Origin: Sesamum alatum
Lineage: Eukaryota; Streptophyta; Magnoliopsida; Lamiales; Pedaliaceae
DNA: 64,000 bases
Reading direction: 5' to 3'
Assembly (NCBI GenBank): GCA_034509735.1
Contig: JACGWO010000010.1
Location: 14,645,193-14,709,192, forward strand
The notes beneath the pieces are model-generated. The model did not search any database, was not told the DNA's origin, and saw nothing but the letters and a program-made list of their open reading frames with translations. This document shows, piece after piece, positions 11,463 through 22,213 of the stretch. The number at the start of each line of letters is the position of its first letter. Within the stretch, counting starts at the first letter, position 1. The position numbers and the translations under genes were made by a program.

Positions 11463-12060
11463 CATTGGAATACTATTTGGAACGCAAAACTAGTCGTTGA
11501 AATATAGCCGTTGTTCCAGCTTTAGGAACGGTCTCAGGAGAGGTAGCAGGAACGGTAAAGTTACCGTTGTAATATAGCCGTTAGCGCATATTAGGCACGG
11601 TACTTTGGACCGGTACTTGTAACACAATTTCACTTACTATATAGCCGTACTTTGGAACGGTAATTGCATCACATTTTTCCCCATGGCGTAAAAAGGGCCT
11701 CCTGTAGGACTACATGTTGGAACGGTCAGCCTACCGGTCCAAATTGACACGGTCTTTGGAACACATACAGTAACGGTTAGTGTTCCCGGTCGGCCTACCA
11801 TTCCAAATCTCACACATGTGTTCCAAATTGAGGTCAAAAATATATCAGGTCCCCTTTAGGAACGGTTATAGGTGTACAAATTGTCTCGCAATTTTTGGCA
11901 CTCTAATAGGAACAGTCCAACCGTTCCTATTAATTTCTATTACAATTAGCACGACTGTGACGTCATCAACGGTTTACCGTTCCACAACAGTTCCTACGTG
12001 GAACGGTAACTGGAACGGTCATACCTTACCGTTCCTAGTCCCGCATTTTTTTTTGTAGTG
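11455..12060. repeat. Right subterminal repeat zone of CACTA element 1
   Basis: Dense GGAACGGT and ACCGTTCC motifs up to the terminal TTTTTTTTTGTAGTG. They are the presumed binding sites for the accessory protein at the transposase-promoter end. Confidence 0.85.
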
Positions 12061-12063
12061 ATT

Positions 12064-12503
12064 GGGAAATTCTAACCAGAATTCGACTTGGCTAAACCTG
12101 TACTAATATTATGGCAAGTGCAACATACCTACCGTGTGGTGGGTATGCAGTTTAGAAAAAGTAATCAACCACATGGCATGTGTAGTACACTTACTCTGCA
12201 ATTGGTTTGATTCAACTAAAACTGACCCATACAAATTTTTTTGTATCAATCAAACAAAGGCTTAAGCATTTCGATTATCTTATGGGCTAGTTTTGGGGGA
12301 GCTCGCCATTTCTCCGGGTATGCCGAGCTCGACGGCGAGAGTTGGCCAGATTTTCGTGCCCATTATTAAGTCTTTGGCTTCTGGTGCTGACAGTAAGCCT
12401 AAGGATCCATCGTCTAGGAAGCTTGGTCCCTTGGAGCTTATCTAATTCAATCCTAGAATCATATAATTTGATTTCTTACTCATTTTGTGTTGGATGCAAA
12501 TTG
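12064..12503. other. Unassigned spacer with a GC-richer patch
   Basis: No recognised gene. A GC-richer patch at 12300-12445 includes a 41-codon open frame from the ATG at 12320 to TAA at 12445 (MPSSTARVGQIFVPIIKSLA and onward). I do not recognise it. It might be a scrap of a captured host exon or chance. Confidence 0.3.
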
Positions 12504-12577
12504 AGATAATTTTTTGGCTTAAATACATTTTTGTCCTATAATTTTGGTTATTTCGTATTTTCATCCTTTAAATTTAT

Positions 12578-13913
12578 TGATAAATATGTAATCTGCCATA
12601 TTTTAATGATTACAATGCCTTATTTTAAGAAGTAAATACTCCTAATCATGTGGGTTTATCGCATTTTCAGCAAAATACGTCTTATGAGGAGTAAACATGG
12701 TAAATTGCAGCTAAGAATGGTATTTAAAGGCATTTAAGGGAACAAGGAGAAAAATATGGCAGATTTGAAGATCCGACTAAGCGTACCCACGATTAATGCT
12801 GCAGTCAACTCTGAAGAAAAAGGAAAGTCGTGGATTTCACCAAAAAGATGGAATGATTGCTGGAGAAGTTTTAGTAAAGATCCGAGATAGACTTATTTGA
12901 TTGTAAGGAATCGATTTGTTAACATTTTTATAAGCAATCATGTACCCACCCTCTTTTATGTCTAGATTCGTGAGGTGCTAATAGTATAAATAGGATGCAC
13001 CTCACACCTCTTAAACCATTTGTTGTTTTACCCTTAGTTCTATCTTTTATCATATCATTCTACTTCTCATTCTATTTCTCTCTAGTTATAGTACGTTGTC
13101 CAATTGCTAATGGAATTCCACTTCTTAGTGTGTTCTTCCATTAGCATGTTAGGCTAATTTTCCATTTTTCGGATAAAGTTATGGTGATTGCTTGATTCCT
13201 AAAACGTTTTTAGATCCAAATAGTGCTCACTACTTTCATTAAAATCGCTATTCATGTTATTCTCTGCACTTTTATTACGAACATCTGATTTGTGAATAAT
13301 ACGACCGTTTGTTCATTATCAAAAAGGTTTGCTTAGCTAATTGAACTTACAAATCCGTAATTGTTTGTTTAGTTCAATAACTAGTAGTAACATAGCATGG
13401 TTAATTGGGTCAAAGTAGTTAATTATGTTATGGGGAATGCATGCTCTAATCTAAATGAATCCTCGTTGGAATTTGTTGGTTAGGATCAGGCCTTTCTAAT
13501 TCTTAATGCTGTTAATGGATTAAATCTTGTGGACGTTCCCAGGGTTGTTCATTGATTAGGGAATTAGCCAACGGACGTTCTTTGGCTGCCGAAAAGGTAA
13601 GGAAAGGTGAGGTCATTAGGTCGTACCAATGACCATAACTGTTCTACTTGTTTTAAAGATTGTTATATTTGAATCGATGATCAATTAACGAAATCAAGCA
13701 TGAACCCACTTTAACCGGAAAGCTTCCTTATTCATTTAATTTTCTCTTTTAAATCGTGTTTCGTCATTTTTAAAACTAAAAATAAAACCCCCCTCTTTTA
13801 TTTTCTTTTGTGTCTTTTTAAGAAATCAGCTTATCGCCAATCCCTATAGATTTGACCCTACGCACCACTTTTGTAAAGAGTAGTTGTAGGAATTATTTTT
13901 GGTGGTTCTGACA
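12578..13913 (+). repeat. 5' LTR of the gypsy-type element
   Basis: 1336 bp and clearly similar to the 3' LTR. It contains TATAAATAGG (about 12985), a candidate TATA box. It carries about 45 bp (around 12905-12960) that the 3' LTR lacks. Confidence 0.85.
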
Positions 13914-13986
13914 CCCATAAAATTTTGGCGCCATTGCGGGGGATTGGTGTCCTTAAGTTAATCTCTTCTCGGTTACATGAGGTAAT

Positions 13987-14622
13987 ATGGCTTCCTTAGT
14001 TGATCGCCTGGACGAACTTACATCCCTTGTTCAAAGAATTGTTGTAGAAAAGTTCCAAGGAGTGAAGGCTTGTGGAGTCTACAATTCCATCGGTCACCCC
14101 ATCGATTTGTGCCCTTCTCTCCAAAAAGCACCCACCAAACACGCTAGTTCCATAGGAGGATTCTTCGGACCATGGCATAGGAGATATGATCCCTACTTCA
14201 ACATGTACAATCTAGGATGGAGGGATCATCTCGACCTTAGCTATGATTCTCAACCTCAAAGTTGGCCACTATTTGCTCCATCCAACTCCAAACCAAGCAC
14301 GTCCCTTGAAGACATGACGAAGACGCTTGTTATCAATGTTCAAAACTTGGAGTCGCAGACTAGAACGAACATTCAGAACTTGGATTCGTACACTAGAATG
14401 AGCATTCAGAACTTGGAGTCGCACACTAGAATGAGCATTCAAAACTTGGAGGCGCAATCTAAGACGATGGAGGCGCAAATAAGCCAACTAACATCATTGA
14501 TTAGTCAGCTAGAATCCCAAGGTAAGCTGTCATCTCAAACTGTGATTGATCCTAAACAAAACACTAGTGTTATTATCTTATGCAGTGAAAAAAAAGTTGC
14601 AACCAAACAAAGACGAAAATAG
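13987..14622 (+). pseudogene. Gypsy gag-like fragment with a repeated IQNLES motif
   Basis: Open frame of 211 codons starting MASLVDRLDELTSLVQRIV, just downstream of the primer-binding site. It has a cysteine-histidine cluster (CGVYNSIGHPIDLCP, about residues 29-43), as is common in gag-like frames of plant gypsy elements. A short internal repeat follows: IQNLES or IQNLEA units spaced about 11-14 residues (about residues 115-160), predicted to be helical and coiled. It is far shorter than a full gag-pol. After the stop, similar coding character seems to continue to about 14790 in other frames, so it is probably truncated. The element-level call is firm; the exact product is not. Confidence 0.65.
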
Positions 14623-14794
14623 CACTAAGAATGGGCATGTCCAGCAAGGTGAATCAAAGCAGGAAATTGAGATTTCACAAAAATAAGTAGACGAGCCCGA
14701 TTCAGCCCAAGAGAATCATCTGAAGAAATTTTTAGCAATTGATGGAGAGGATCACAAAAAGTTAGCACTAAAAGAAAGCATCACGCCAATACAA

Positions 14795-15064
14795 GTGCAA
14801 ACTTTAGAGGAGAACGTGGCACCCACACCGGAATTGAAGGAGTTACGTGAACACCTCAAATATGCCTTCTTAGGGGAGGATTACACATCAATGGTAATCA
14901 TCTTCAGCAAGTTCACTATCTTGGAAGAAGAAAAGTTAGCTCATACGGTTCGAAAGTTTAGAGAGCCCATTAGATGGACTATCGTCGACATTAAAGGATT
15001 GAGTCCAAGAACTTACAAGAACAAAGCTTTTCATGAAAAGATAAATTTAAGGAAGAGTTCCTAG
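14795..15064 (+). pseudogene. Gypsy pol fragment from the region just upstream of reverse transcriptase
   Basis: An 89-codon frame with the pattern PELKELREHLKYAFLGEDYT, followed by EEEKLAHTVRKF and IRWTIVDIKGLSPRTY. This matches the stretch in plant gypsy polyproteins that leads into reverse transcriptase. The RT core itself (with the YxDD motif) does not follow: after a stop at 15062 the sequence switches to 3' noncoding DNA with CTAGCCAAAGACATTAAAGA. The pol gene has therefore been removed by an internal deletion. Confidence 0.7.
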
Positions 15065-17216
15065 GTTCAAACCATCATCGGGTGTATTACGTTGAAGAAG
15101 AGGACTTAGAGTCCCGAACTTATTCAAGTTGAGGCACAATGTCTAGCCAAAGACATTAAAGAAAGGCACACGTGGCAGGCAACTCATAATTTCTCTACCC
15201 TTTTTCCTCATTTCTTTTTCAATTCATTTGAGTGTGTGACTAACATGAGCTTTATACAGGCTGATTCATGCACAAAAATCTCTGCGTCAAGGGTGCCCAC
15301 GTCTAGCATGAAAATCAAATCAGTCTGTAAGCCAACGCCTTGAGCGTGCCCACGCCTAATAGTTCATTCAAATCTATCTGAATTTGAAAATCAGATTGAT
15401 TTGTTGTTGTTGTTGTTAAGTGTGCCCACGCCTATTGGACCATAAAAATCTGCCTGAAAGAACCTAAAAGAAATTTGCCCGTTCCTTGATCGAGCTCACA
15501 CACGTCGCCGTGTACTGCACCACCAGCAATCACAACGTGTGGCAAGAATCGAAGACAACCTAATGGGTCTACTCAAGTGCATTGGCCTCATACCCGGTAC
15601 CCACTCACCCCTTGATTGATCACGCCACTCACTCAGAGACACTCTATCTTTTTTCCGTTCTTGAGATGTATGCATGTGTCCACATTCAGGACAATGTGGA
15701 TTTTAAGTGTTGGGGTATGGTTGTTGTGTTGTGCTTGATGAACTTGATAGATATGCCTGATGAAATTGGTGGATAATTTTTGGTATCAGTGGATAATTTT
15801 GACTTTTGCCTGATGAACTTTGGAAAGCCTTGTGAAAATTTTTTTAGGCTGCTTTAGTGATGATATTTTTTTTTGTTGGGATTGTGAAAAGCTTTTGTGA
15901 ATTTTTTTTTTGGCTTGATGATTTCCTTTTCATATTTTGAACCACTCTTGATCTGGTGGCATTGTGTGCAAAAAGAATACATATTTCATGCTTTAGGTAA
16001 CTTATCGCTTGAGAACTTATTTTTGTCTCAATAACTTGAATTAAAAATTCTTTTGTATAGAATTAATGGACTAGACAGACCTTGTGAGTTTTTGAGCCTA
16101 AACACATTCATGAAATATTCCATCCTTTCTTGAGAGAAAATACTTCTATAACTTTGTATTCCTAGAACTTGCTTTGAACTGCATCGAGGCTACATAAATG
16201 TGCATGCATTTGGATATGATAAAGGCACAAGGATTGAAACCACTTTTGGCCTAAATTGACCACCACATTACATTTTAACCTTAGTGAACCCACTTAGGCC
16301 TTTTAGCCTTGTTTTGTTGATATAAGCCGTTAATTGTGAACCCATTCCGTCATTCTTTAACCCTTGATTTGAGCATTCCAAGAACCATTAGAGCATCAAC
16401 GAAAATGAGTGTTTATCCTAAAGAATGGTTCTCAAATGAGGTGAGGATTTGAAACATTGCTATTTTGTGCTCTAAAGGATATATCTCAAAATGAATGTGA
16501 GGGTTTCAAATTGTGGTCCACACTTTGTGGGAGCTAACATTGTTACCTTGTTCTATGCCTATTGTAAAAAGAGAGAAAAAAAAAGAAAAGAAGAAAAAGT
16601 TGGCAAAAGAAAGACAATAATATTCCTGCCACAAAAAAAGGGGGAAGAAAAGAAAAAAAAAAAAGAATCTCTCTCAAAAGAAACAAGAAGGCATAGTTCA
16701 AGAAGTTGTCAAAAATGGTTGGGAAATAGAATTACTCTTGGGAGCTTTGAATTGTTGTTCACTTAATTTCTTGGTGCTCTAATTGAGTCTCTTGGAACTT
16801 AACCTCATATCCATAAATTCCTACCCCCAAATCAAAGCCCCATTACAACCAAATTTAAGACCTTTTGATCCGTGTGTGTGCATATTTCAAAGTGGTGGAG
16901 ATGTGGTGTATAAGCAAGCTTATGGTGAAGCATTGTTGTAGCAAGCATTGAGGGAAACACTCGAGCCATATACACTTGAGAATTTGGAAAGTTGGTGAGA
17001 AAAAAGTCCACTAGTTTTGTATGATTGACTTTGATGATGGTCATTGAGTAAGAACTTGTTTGAAAGCATGTTGAATTATCTTTTTATGAGATCTGTCATT
17101 TCCATTGTGCATGTTGCTACCTACCTTGCGTGTGTTCGATTGTGAAAAGGGTTCTAATTGCTAAATTGATCTTGATTTTGCTCGAGGACTAGCAAAGAGT
17201 TAAGTGTGGGGGTATT
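15065..17216. other. Noncoding 3' interior of the gypsy-type element
   Basis: About 2.1 kb with no supported protein. It carries repeated phrases around GTGCCCACG (near 15290, 15345 and 15420), an A-rich stretch (16565-16680), and ends with the purine tract before the 3' LTR. The open frame at 16491-16766 is lysine-rich low-complexity sequence. Confidence 0.6.
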
Positions 17217-18509
17217 TGATAAGTGTGTAATTTGTCATATTTTGATGATTATAATGTCTTATTTCAAGAATTAAATACTCCTAATCATGTGGGTTTATCG
17301 TATTTTCAGCAAAATACGTCTTATGAGGAGTAAAGATGGTAAATTGCAGCTAAGAATGGTATTTAAAGGCATTTAAGGGAACAAGGAGAAAAATATGGCA
17401 GATTTGAAGATGCGACTAAGCGTGCCCACGCTTAATGCTGCAGTCAACTTTGAAGAAAAAGAAAGCCGCGAATTTCACCAAAAGGATGGAATGATTGCTG
17501 GAGAATTTTTAGTAAAGATCCAAGATAGACATATTTGATTGCTAGGAATTGATTTGTATAGATTCGTGAGGTGCTAATAGTATAAATAGGAGGTACCTCA
17601 CACCTCTTAAACCATCTATTGTTTTACCCTTAATTCTATCTTTTATCCTATCATTCTACTTCTCATTCTATTTCTCTCTAGTTATAATTTATTGCCCAAT
17701 TGCTAATGGAATTCCACTTCTTAGTGTGTACTTCCATTAGCATGTTAGGCTAATTTTTCATTTTTCGGTTAAAGTTATGGTGATTGCTTGATTCGTAAAA
17801 TGTTGTGAGATCTAAATAGTACTTACTACTTTCATTAAAATAGGTATTCATATTATTCTCTGCACTTTTATTACGAACATTTGATTTATGAATAATACAA
17901 TCGTTTGTTCATTATCAAGAAGGTTTGCTTAGTTAATTGAACTTACAAATTCATAATTGTTTGTTTAGTTCAATAACTAGTAGCAACATAGGATGGTTAA
18001 TTGTGTCAAAGTAGTTAATTATGTTATGGGGAATGCATAATCTAATCTAAATGAATCCTCGTAGGAATTTGTTGGTTAGGATCAAGGCTTTCTAATTCTT
18101 AATGTTGTTAATGGATTAAATCTTGTGGATGTTCCCAGAGTTGTTCATTGATTAGGAAATTAGCCAACGAACGTTCCTCGGCTGACGAAAAGGTAAGGAA
18201 AGGTGAGGTCGTTAGGTTGTACCAATTACCATAACTGTTCTACTTGTTTTAACGATTGTTATATTTGCATTGATGATCAATTAACGGAATCAAGCATGAG
18301 CCCACTTTAACCGGAAAGCTTCCTTGTTCATTTAATCTTCTCTTTGAAATCACATTAGTCATTTTTAAACTAAAAAACAAAACTCCCCCTCTTTTATTTT
18401 CTTTTGTCTCTTTTTAATAAATCAGCTTATCGCCAATCCCTGATGATTCGACCTTACGCACCACTTTTATAAAAAGTAGTTGTAGGAATTATTTTTAGTG
18501 GTTCCAACA
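17217..18509 (+). repeat. 3' LTR of the gypsy-type element
   Basis: 1293 bp, collinear with the 5' LTR apart from point changes and a loss of about 45 bp near 17555. The clear divergence between the LTRs suggests an old insertion. Confidence 0.85.
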
Positions 18510-18996
18510 TCCATCATTTACAGGGTAGTATTTTGGCCTTATATTTTTTTAATTCTCGCAATTTTAGTTTCTTCTATCGTTGGGGTTTACCTTTCTTGCC
18601 GGAAAATGCATGTGCATTTCACGCTACCTTTTAAAATCGGGACAACTGTTCTTTTTTGCTCATTGTTGTTAGCATTTTTGTCCTTTTAACTTGTCGAATA
18701 GCATTTTGGGTCCTGTATCTTTTCAATTTTTGTGATTTCAGTCTTCTTTTTTGCCAGAAGTAGTTATCCTACTTGTTAGTGGAGGTGCGAAAGAAAGAAC
18801 TGAAAAGCGAAAATTAAAACGACGTAGAACTAAAATAATATCTTAGAAAAATTAAGGGATGAAAACGCCAAATAATCTAAATTATGGGATCAAAGATGCA
18901 TTTAAATCTAATTTTGTCTGTGTTATGGGTATTATGTGGTTAGTATGTGATGATTGCAATATGAAGGTTCAATCATATAGGGGTACGGGGTATATA

Positions 18997-19773
18997 CAGT
19001 GTTTTAAAACTCCGTCCGGATCGATCGGTTGGATCGGTAAAATTGTGACTCGGTCCTTAAAACGGTCCGATCCAACCCATAAAATTGGACTAGCCTCAAA
19101 ATTGTTCTATTTTTTGAATACCGCTCGAACCGCCGGTTGAATCGATGACCCAGTTGACCCGGTTCCAATCGAATCAAGTGAACCGGCCAATTCACGAACT
19201 TTTTAAAAATTTTCAAAAATTGATACAATTTGAAATTGAACTATAACATTTCATATGAAAATTGAGAAAGAAATATACAAACCAACACCGATATTTTAAT
19301 AATTATTTGAATTATATATTATAAATGAACAAACTCATTAAGTCCGTAATCCAATTAAATTTTTATCTCCTATGATTACTTAAGTTTCTAATTAATTAAG
19401 ATTTATATACTATTTTAAAAATGGGGATGCTAACTATTTATTGGCCATAAAATTAGTTAGAACTTAACTATAATGGTAAATAGTTCGTTATTTTTGTTAT
19501 TTACGCAATTCTCTATTTTTATTCTTGGTCTAAATCTTTAATACTTATTTTACTATCAAATTTTGGGATACTTTTAATTCCTATGTAAGTTAAAAACAAA
19601 ATTGTTTATATTTTTGTATTTTACATTATTTTAATAAAATTTTATATATTAATTTTTATTATGACATAATTATGACATCATTGGTTCGACCACGGTTCAC
19701 TGATGGTTGAACCAGTGATATTTGACCCACTCAATTTTCCAGTTCAATCAACGGTTTGGGTTTCAAAACATTG
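18997..19773. mobile_element. Non-autonomous hAT-like DNA transposon
   Basis: 777-bp element with inverted ends CAGTGTTTTAAAACTC on the left and, read inward from the right, CAATGTTTTGAAACCC. It is flanked by an exact 8-bp target duplication GGTATATA (18989-18996 and 19774-19781), as expected for hAT insertion. The arms are rich in CCGGTT and GGTTGAA phrases and the centre is AT-rich. No transposase is encoded. The open frames across it are shadows of the arms. Confidence 0.85.
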
Positions 19774-19950
19774 GGTATATATGCAATAAAAATATTTGAA
19801 TTTTGATCTGAGTAAGATCGTGAAAACTTTCAGTGGATAGAACTGAATTTCTGTAGCTAACATCGGCATAAGTTGGATTATTTGTGGGTTGTTTGTGTGT
19901 TTGCGCTTGTGCCAAGATGCTATAATGGCTATAAATTAATGTTCGTGAAA

Positions 19951-20496
19951 GGGGTAATTATGCGGTCCTCCTATAAGGTTTGGTATAATTACACATAGAT
20001 TTTATGTGATTTAAAAAATTATATCTTGTATCTCTACGGTTTACTTATGTCCAAAAAAAAGGTCCGTGCATTAGTTAAAATTCATAGTATTTGTTGATAT
20101 TAACAAAAAAACACTAAATGTAATCAATATTTACTCTCGATAGACTTGTCGATGGCTTGTTGCAGTCCAAACAAATATTTGTAACTACACTATTCTTATA
20201 AAGGTAAAGATATACCTCATCACATGCATTAACGTGTGAAGATGTATAAGTGTGGTTTGGTCATGAAAAGATTTGTTTGGCTTGGAATAAGTCTGTAATA
20301 AGTTAATAGGGGGTAAATATGAATTTTCATCTATTTTTTTTAATTAATATCAACAAATTCTATGATTTTTTACTAACAAAGGGACTAATTTGTTAGACGA
20401 TAGCAAATTTTAGGGGTATTAGATGTAATATTTTAAACTATATAAAATTTATGTATAATTACACTAAATTATAATGAAAGGCAGTGTAATTATCCC
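19951..20496. repeat. Foldback element, TAATTACAC family, copy 2
   Basis: Quasi-palindromic 546 bp. The left arm (GGGGTAATTATGCGGTCC) and right arm (ending GTGTAATTATCCC) pair over much of their length, meeting around a centre near 20215. Same family as copies at 36363, 37006 and 48508. It is noncoding. Confidence 0.75.
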
Positions 20497-20817
20497 TTTA
20501 TAAAATTATTAGCATGAAATTGGAGCCAATTACCTGGATCTCTTATTTATAAGAACAATGATCTCTTAGTAACTTCAGGAAACTTGTGACTTCCTTTTGG
20601 TTTCCCATTCATGTTGAAATCTTGGATTTACAACATCAATGTTTTTAGCTGAAGGCGAGGCAACCAGGAAAGTATTTAAGTTCGGGTTGAATGTAACGTC
20701 GAGTGTAAAACTGTGTTAGAGTTGGATTTGATTATTATATGAATCGAGTCTGAACTAGCCTTTTAAGTTGACATGATGTGTTCGAATAGTTTATATCATT
20801 AGATATAGGGTTAGTTA

Positions 20818-21098
20818 CATTTATACCCCATATGAAAATGTGAAATTATACTTTCCTCCAAAAGAGTTTTAAAATTATACTTACACCCCCCTCTAAAAAT
20901 TCACTTTTAACACTTGACCCCCTTTCATTAGCGTTTGGACGAAAAATGCTGACGTCAACCAAAAAAAAAAGAATTATATAAATTTTTAGTTTTACCCCAC
21001 ATTTAACATTCACATGGAATAATTTTATGCTTATAAGAAGAAAAATGTAATTATGTTAAGCTCACTCGATATATATACATTACAAATTTCTCCTTATA
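20818..21098. repeat. Half copy of a foldback element (ACACCCCCTCTG family)
   Basis: Matches the left half of the complete copy at 62958-63455 (phrases TTACACCCCCCTCTAAAA and GGACGAAAAATG) but lacks the right arm. It is flanked by an imperfect direct repeat of about 30 bp (near 20770 and 21105). Confidence 0.6.
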
Positions 21099-21520
21099 AG
21101 TCGAACATGATGGGGTCGAATAGTTTTATATCATTTGAATACGTTATTATTTTTTAACTAAATAAGCCAATTTTGTGTCATGCCTCAAATCTTATTGAAT
21201 CTAGAAAGGTTTTTTGGGATTAATTTTAACATTTAACGAACCGATCTTCGAACGAACTTTGAGCGATCAATCTCAAGTATAGAGTAATTTGATTCCTTTC
21301 TCATCCCTGTTAGCTCAGGTATTTGAAGATGTATTTAGCAATAATACAGAAGCTAAATCAGAGAGGAGTTTTATAGTCCATGCTCTGATAACAACTGAAC
21401 AACAAGAATATTTTCTTCATATTAGTAGTAAAATATTGTGGTAAGTGTATTTGAATCAAACTGTCATATTAGTTGCTTAAGTTTCATATGAAAATTAATC
21501 AGCAAAAAATAGAATGCGGG

Positions 21521-21883
21521 GCAAATAACATTTTTTGTCCATAACTTAGGGCTTTTATATTTTTTTTTATCTCGTTGATTATGAGATTCTCACTTTTGAT
21601 ACCGTCATTTTTAAAAAGTAGTATTTTTGGTCCCATAGCACTTTCCCGTTAGATATTTGACGGAAAATACCACATGATCGTTAAGTACATGAGACCAAAA
21701 GTGCTATTTTTTTAAAAAGAATTGGACCAAAAATAAAAATTTCTTAATCAATGGGACCAAAAGTGTAAAGGCCGTAACGGTCACATGTTCATTTTTCATT
21801 AAAATATCTAATCAAAATGTGTCATAGGACCAAAAGTGCTACTTTATAGAAGTTATGGGACTAAAAGTGAGAATTTCATACCA
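21521..21883. repeat. Foldback element, GGACCAAAAGTG family
   Basis: The arms carry inverted phrases: TTTTTGGTCCCATAGCAC on the left, and GTGTCATAGGACCAAAAGTG then GGGACTAAAAGTGAGAA on the right. Noncoding, about 360 bp. Confidence 0.6.
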
Positions 21884-21959
21884 ATGTTATTGTTGTTGTT
21901 GAATGCTCAAATCTATCGATCCTTGTCCAGGATGATGTTTTAGCTTGGGCAAAAACAAT

Positions 21960-22213
21960 CACTAGAAAAAAAATCATTATTGCTTATATTTTTAATGACT
22001 ATGGCTAAAAATCATGATAAATAATTATCATTAACTACGGTTAAATAAAAACTGATGCAAAAACTAACTTTTCCACCATGAAAAAGTTATTTGCCACGGC
22101 TAATTAAGAGCCATGGTGAAAAACATTCACCATGGCTTTTAGCCATGACAAATTTTTTAACGATCCTCGCAAAAATCACGATCGACAACCGTTGCGTGGT
22201 CGTGGTTAATAAC
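21960..22213. mobile_element. Truncated mini-CACTA element
   Basis: Begins CACTAGAAAAAAAATCATTA and matches the complete 266-bp mini-CACTA at 50577-50842, including CCACCATGAAAAAGT and ACAACCGTTGCGTGGTCG. It stops at about 22213, exactly where transposase sequence of element 2 starts, so its right end is missing. Confidence 0.7.

Larger units (their letters stand above)
1967..12060 (-). mobile_element. CACTA (En/Spm) DNA transposon, element 1, complete but inactive
   Basis: A full-length 10.1-kb CACTA element. The left end begins CACTAAAAAAAA followed by GTGGGAATAGG, and the right end finishes TTTTTTTGTAGTG. It is flanked by a 3-bp ATT target duplication (1964-1966 and 12061-12063), the hallmark of CACTA insertion. 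Subterminal regions (about 1985-2690 and 11455-12060) are packed with GGAACGGT motifs in both orientations. Both internal genes read on the minus strand: a TNP2-type transposase (7680-11198) and a second, Ptta/En/Spm-type gene (2870-4420). Between them lie a tandem array (about 6979-7570) and an internal promoter region (about 5890). Both genes carry several stops and frameshifts, so the element cannot move by itself. Confidence 0.95.
12578..18509 (+). mobile_element. Ty3-gypsy-type LTR retrotransposon, internally deleted (non-autonomous)
   Basis: Two direct LTRs (12578-13913 and 17217-18509) begin TGATAA and end with ACA. A primer-binding-site-like sequence (TGGCGCCATTGCGGGGGA, about 13925) follows the 5' LTR, and a purine-rich tract (AAGTGTGGGGGTATT) precedes the 3' LTR. 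The 3.3-kb interior has a gag-like frame and a fragment from just before reverse transcriptase. Protease, the RT core, RNase H and integrase are absent. Flanking five bases are TTTAT and TCCAT, which would be a target duplication only if two C-to-T changes are allowed. Confidence 0.85.
12504..18912. repeat. Foldback element interrupted by an LTR retrotransposon
   Basis: The left arm (12504-12577: TTAAATACATTTTTGTCCTA and onward) pairs with the inverse of the right arm (about 18840-18912: GGGATGAAAACGCC, then AAATTATGGGATCAAAGATG). The gypsy-type element at 12578-18509 sits between them. This is a nested insertion: the foldback repeat is older than the retrotransposon inside it. Confidence 0.65.

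Noticed and set aside
16491..16766. 91-codon frame in the gypsy 3' interior
   Set aside because: Its centre is lysine- and glutamate-rich low complexity from an A-rich tract, with no known gag or pol match.
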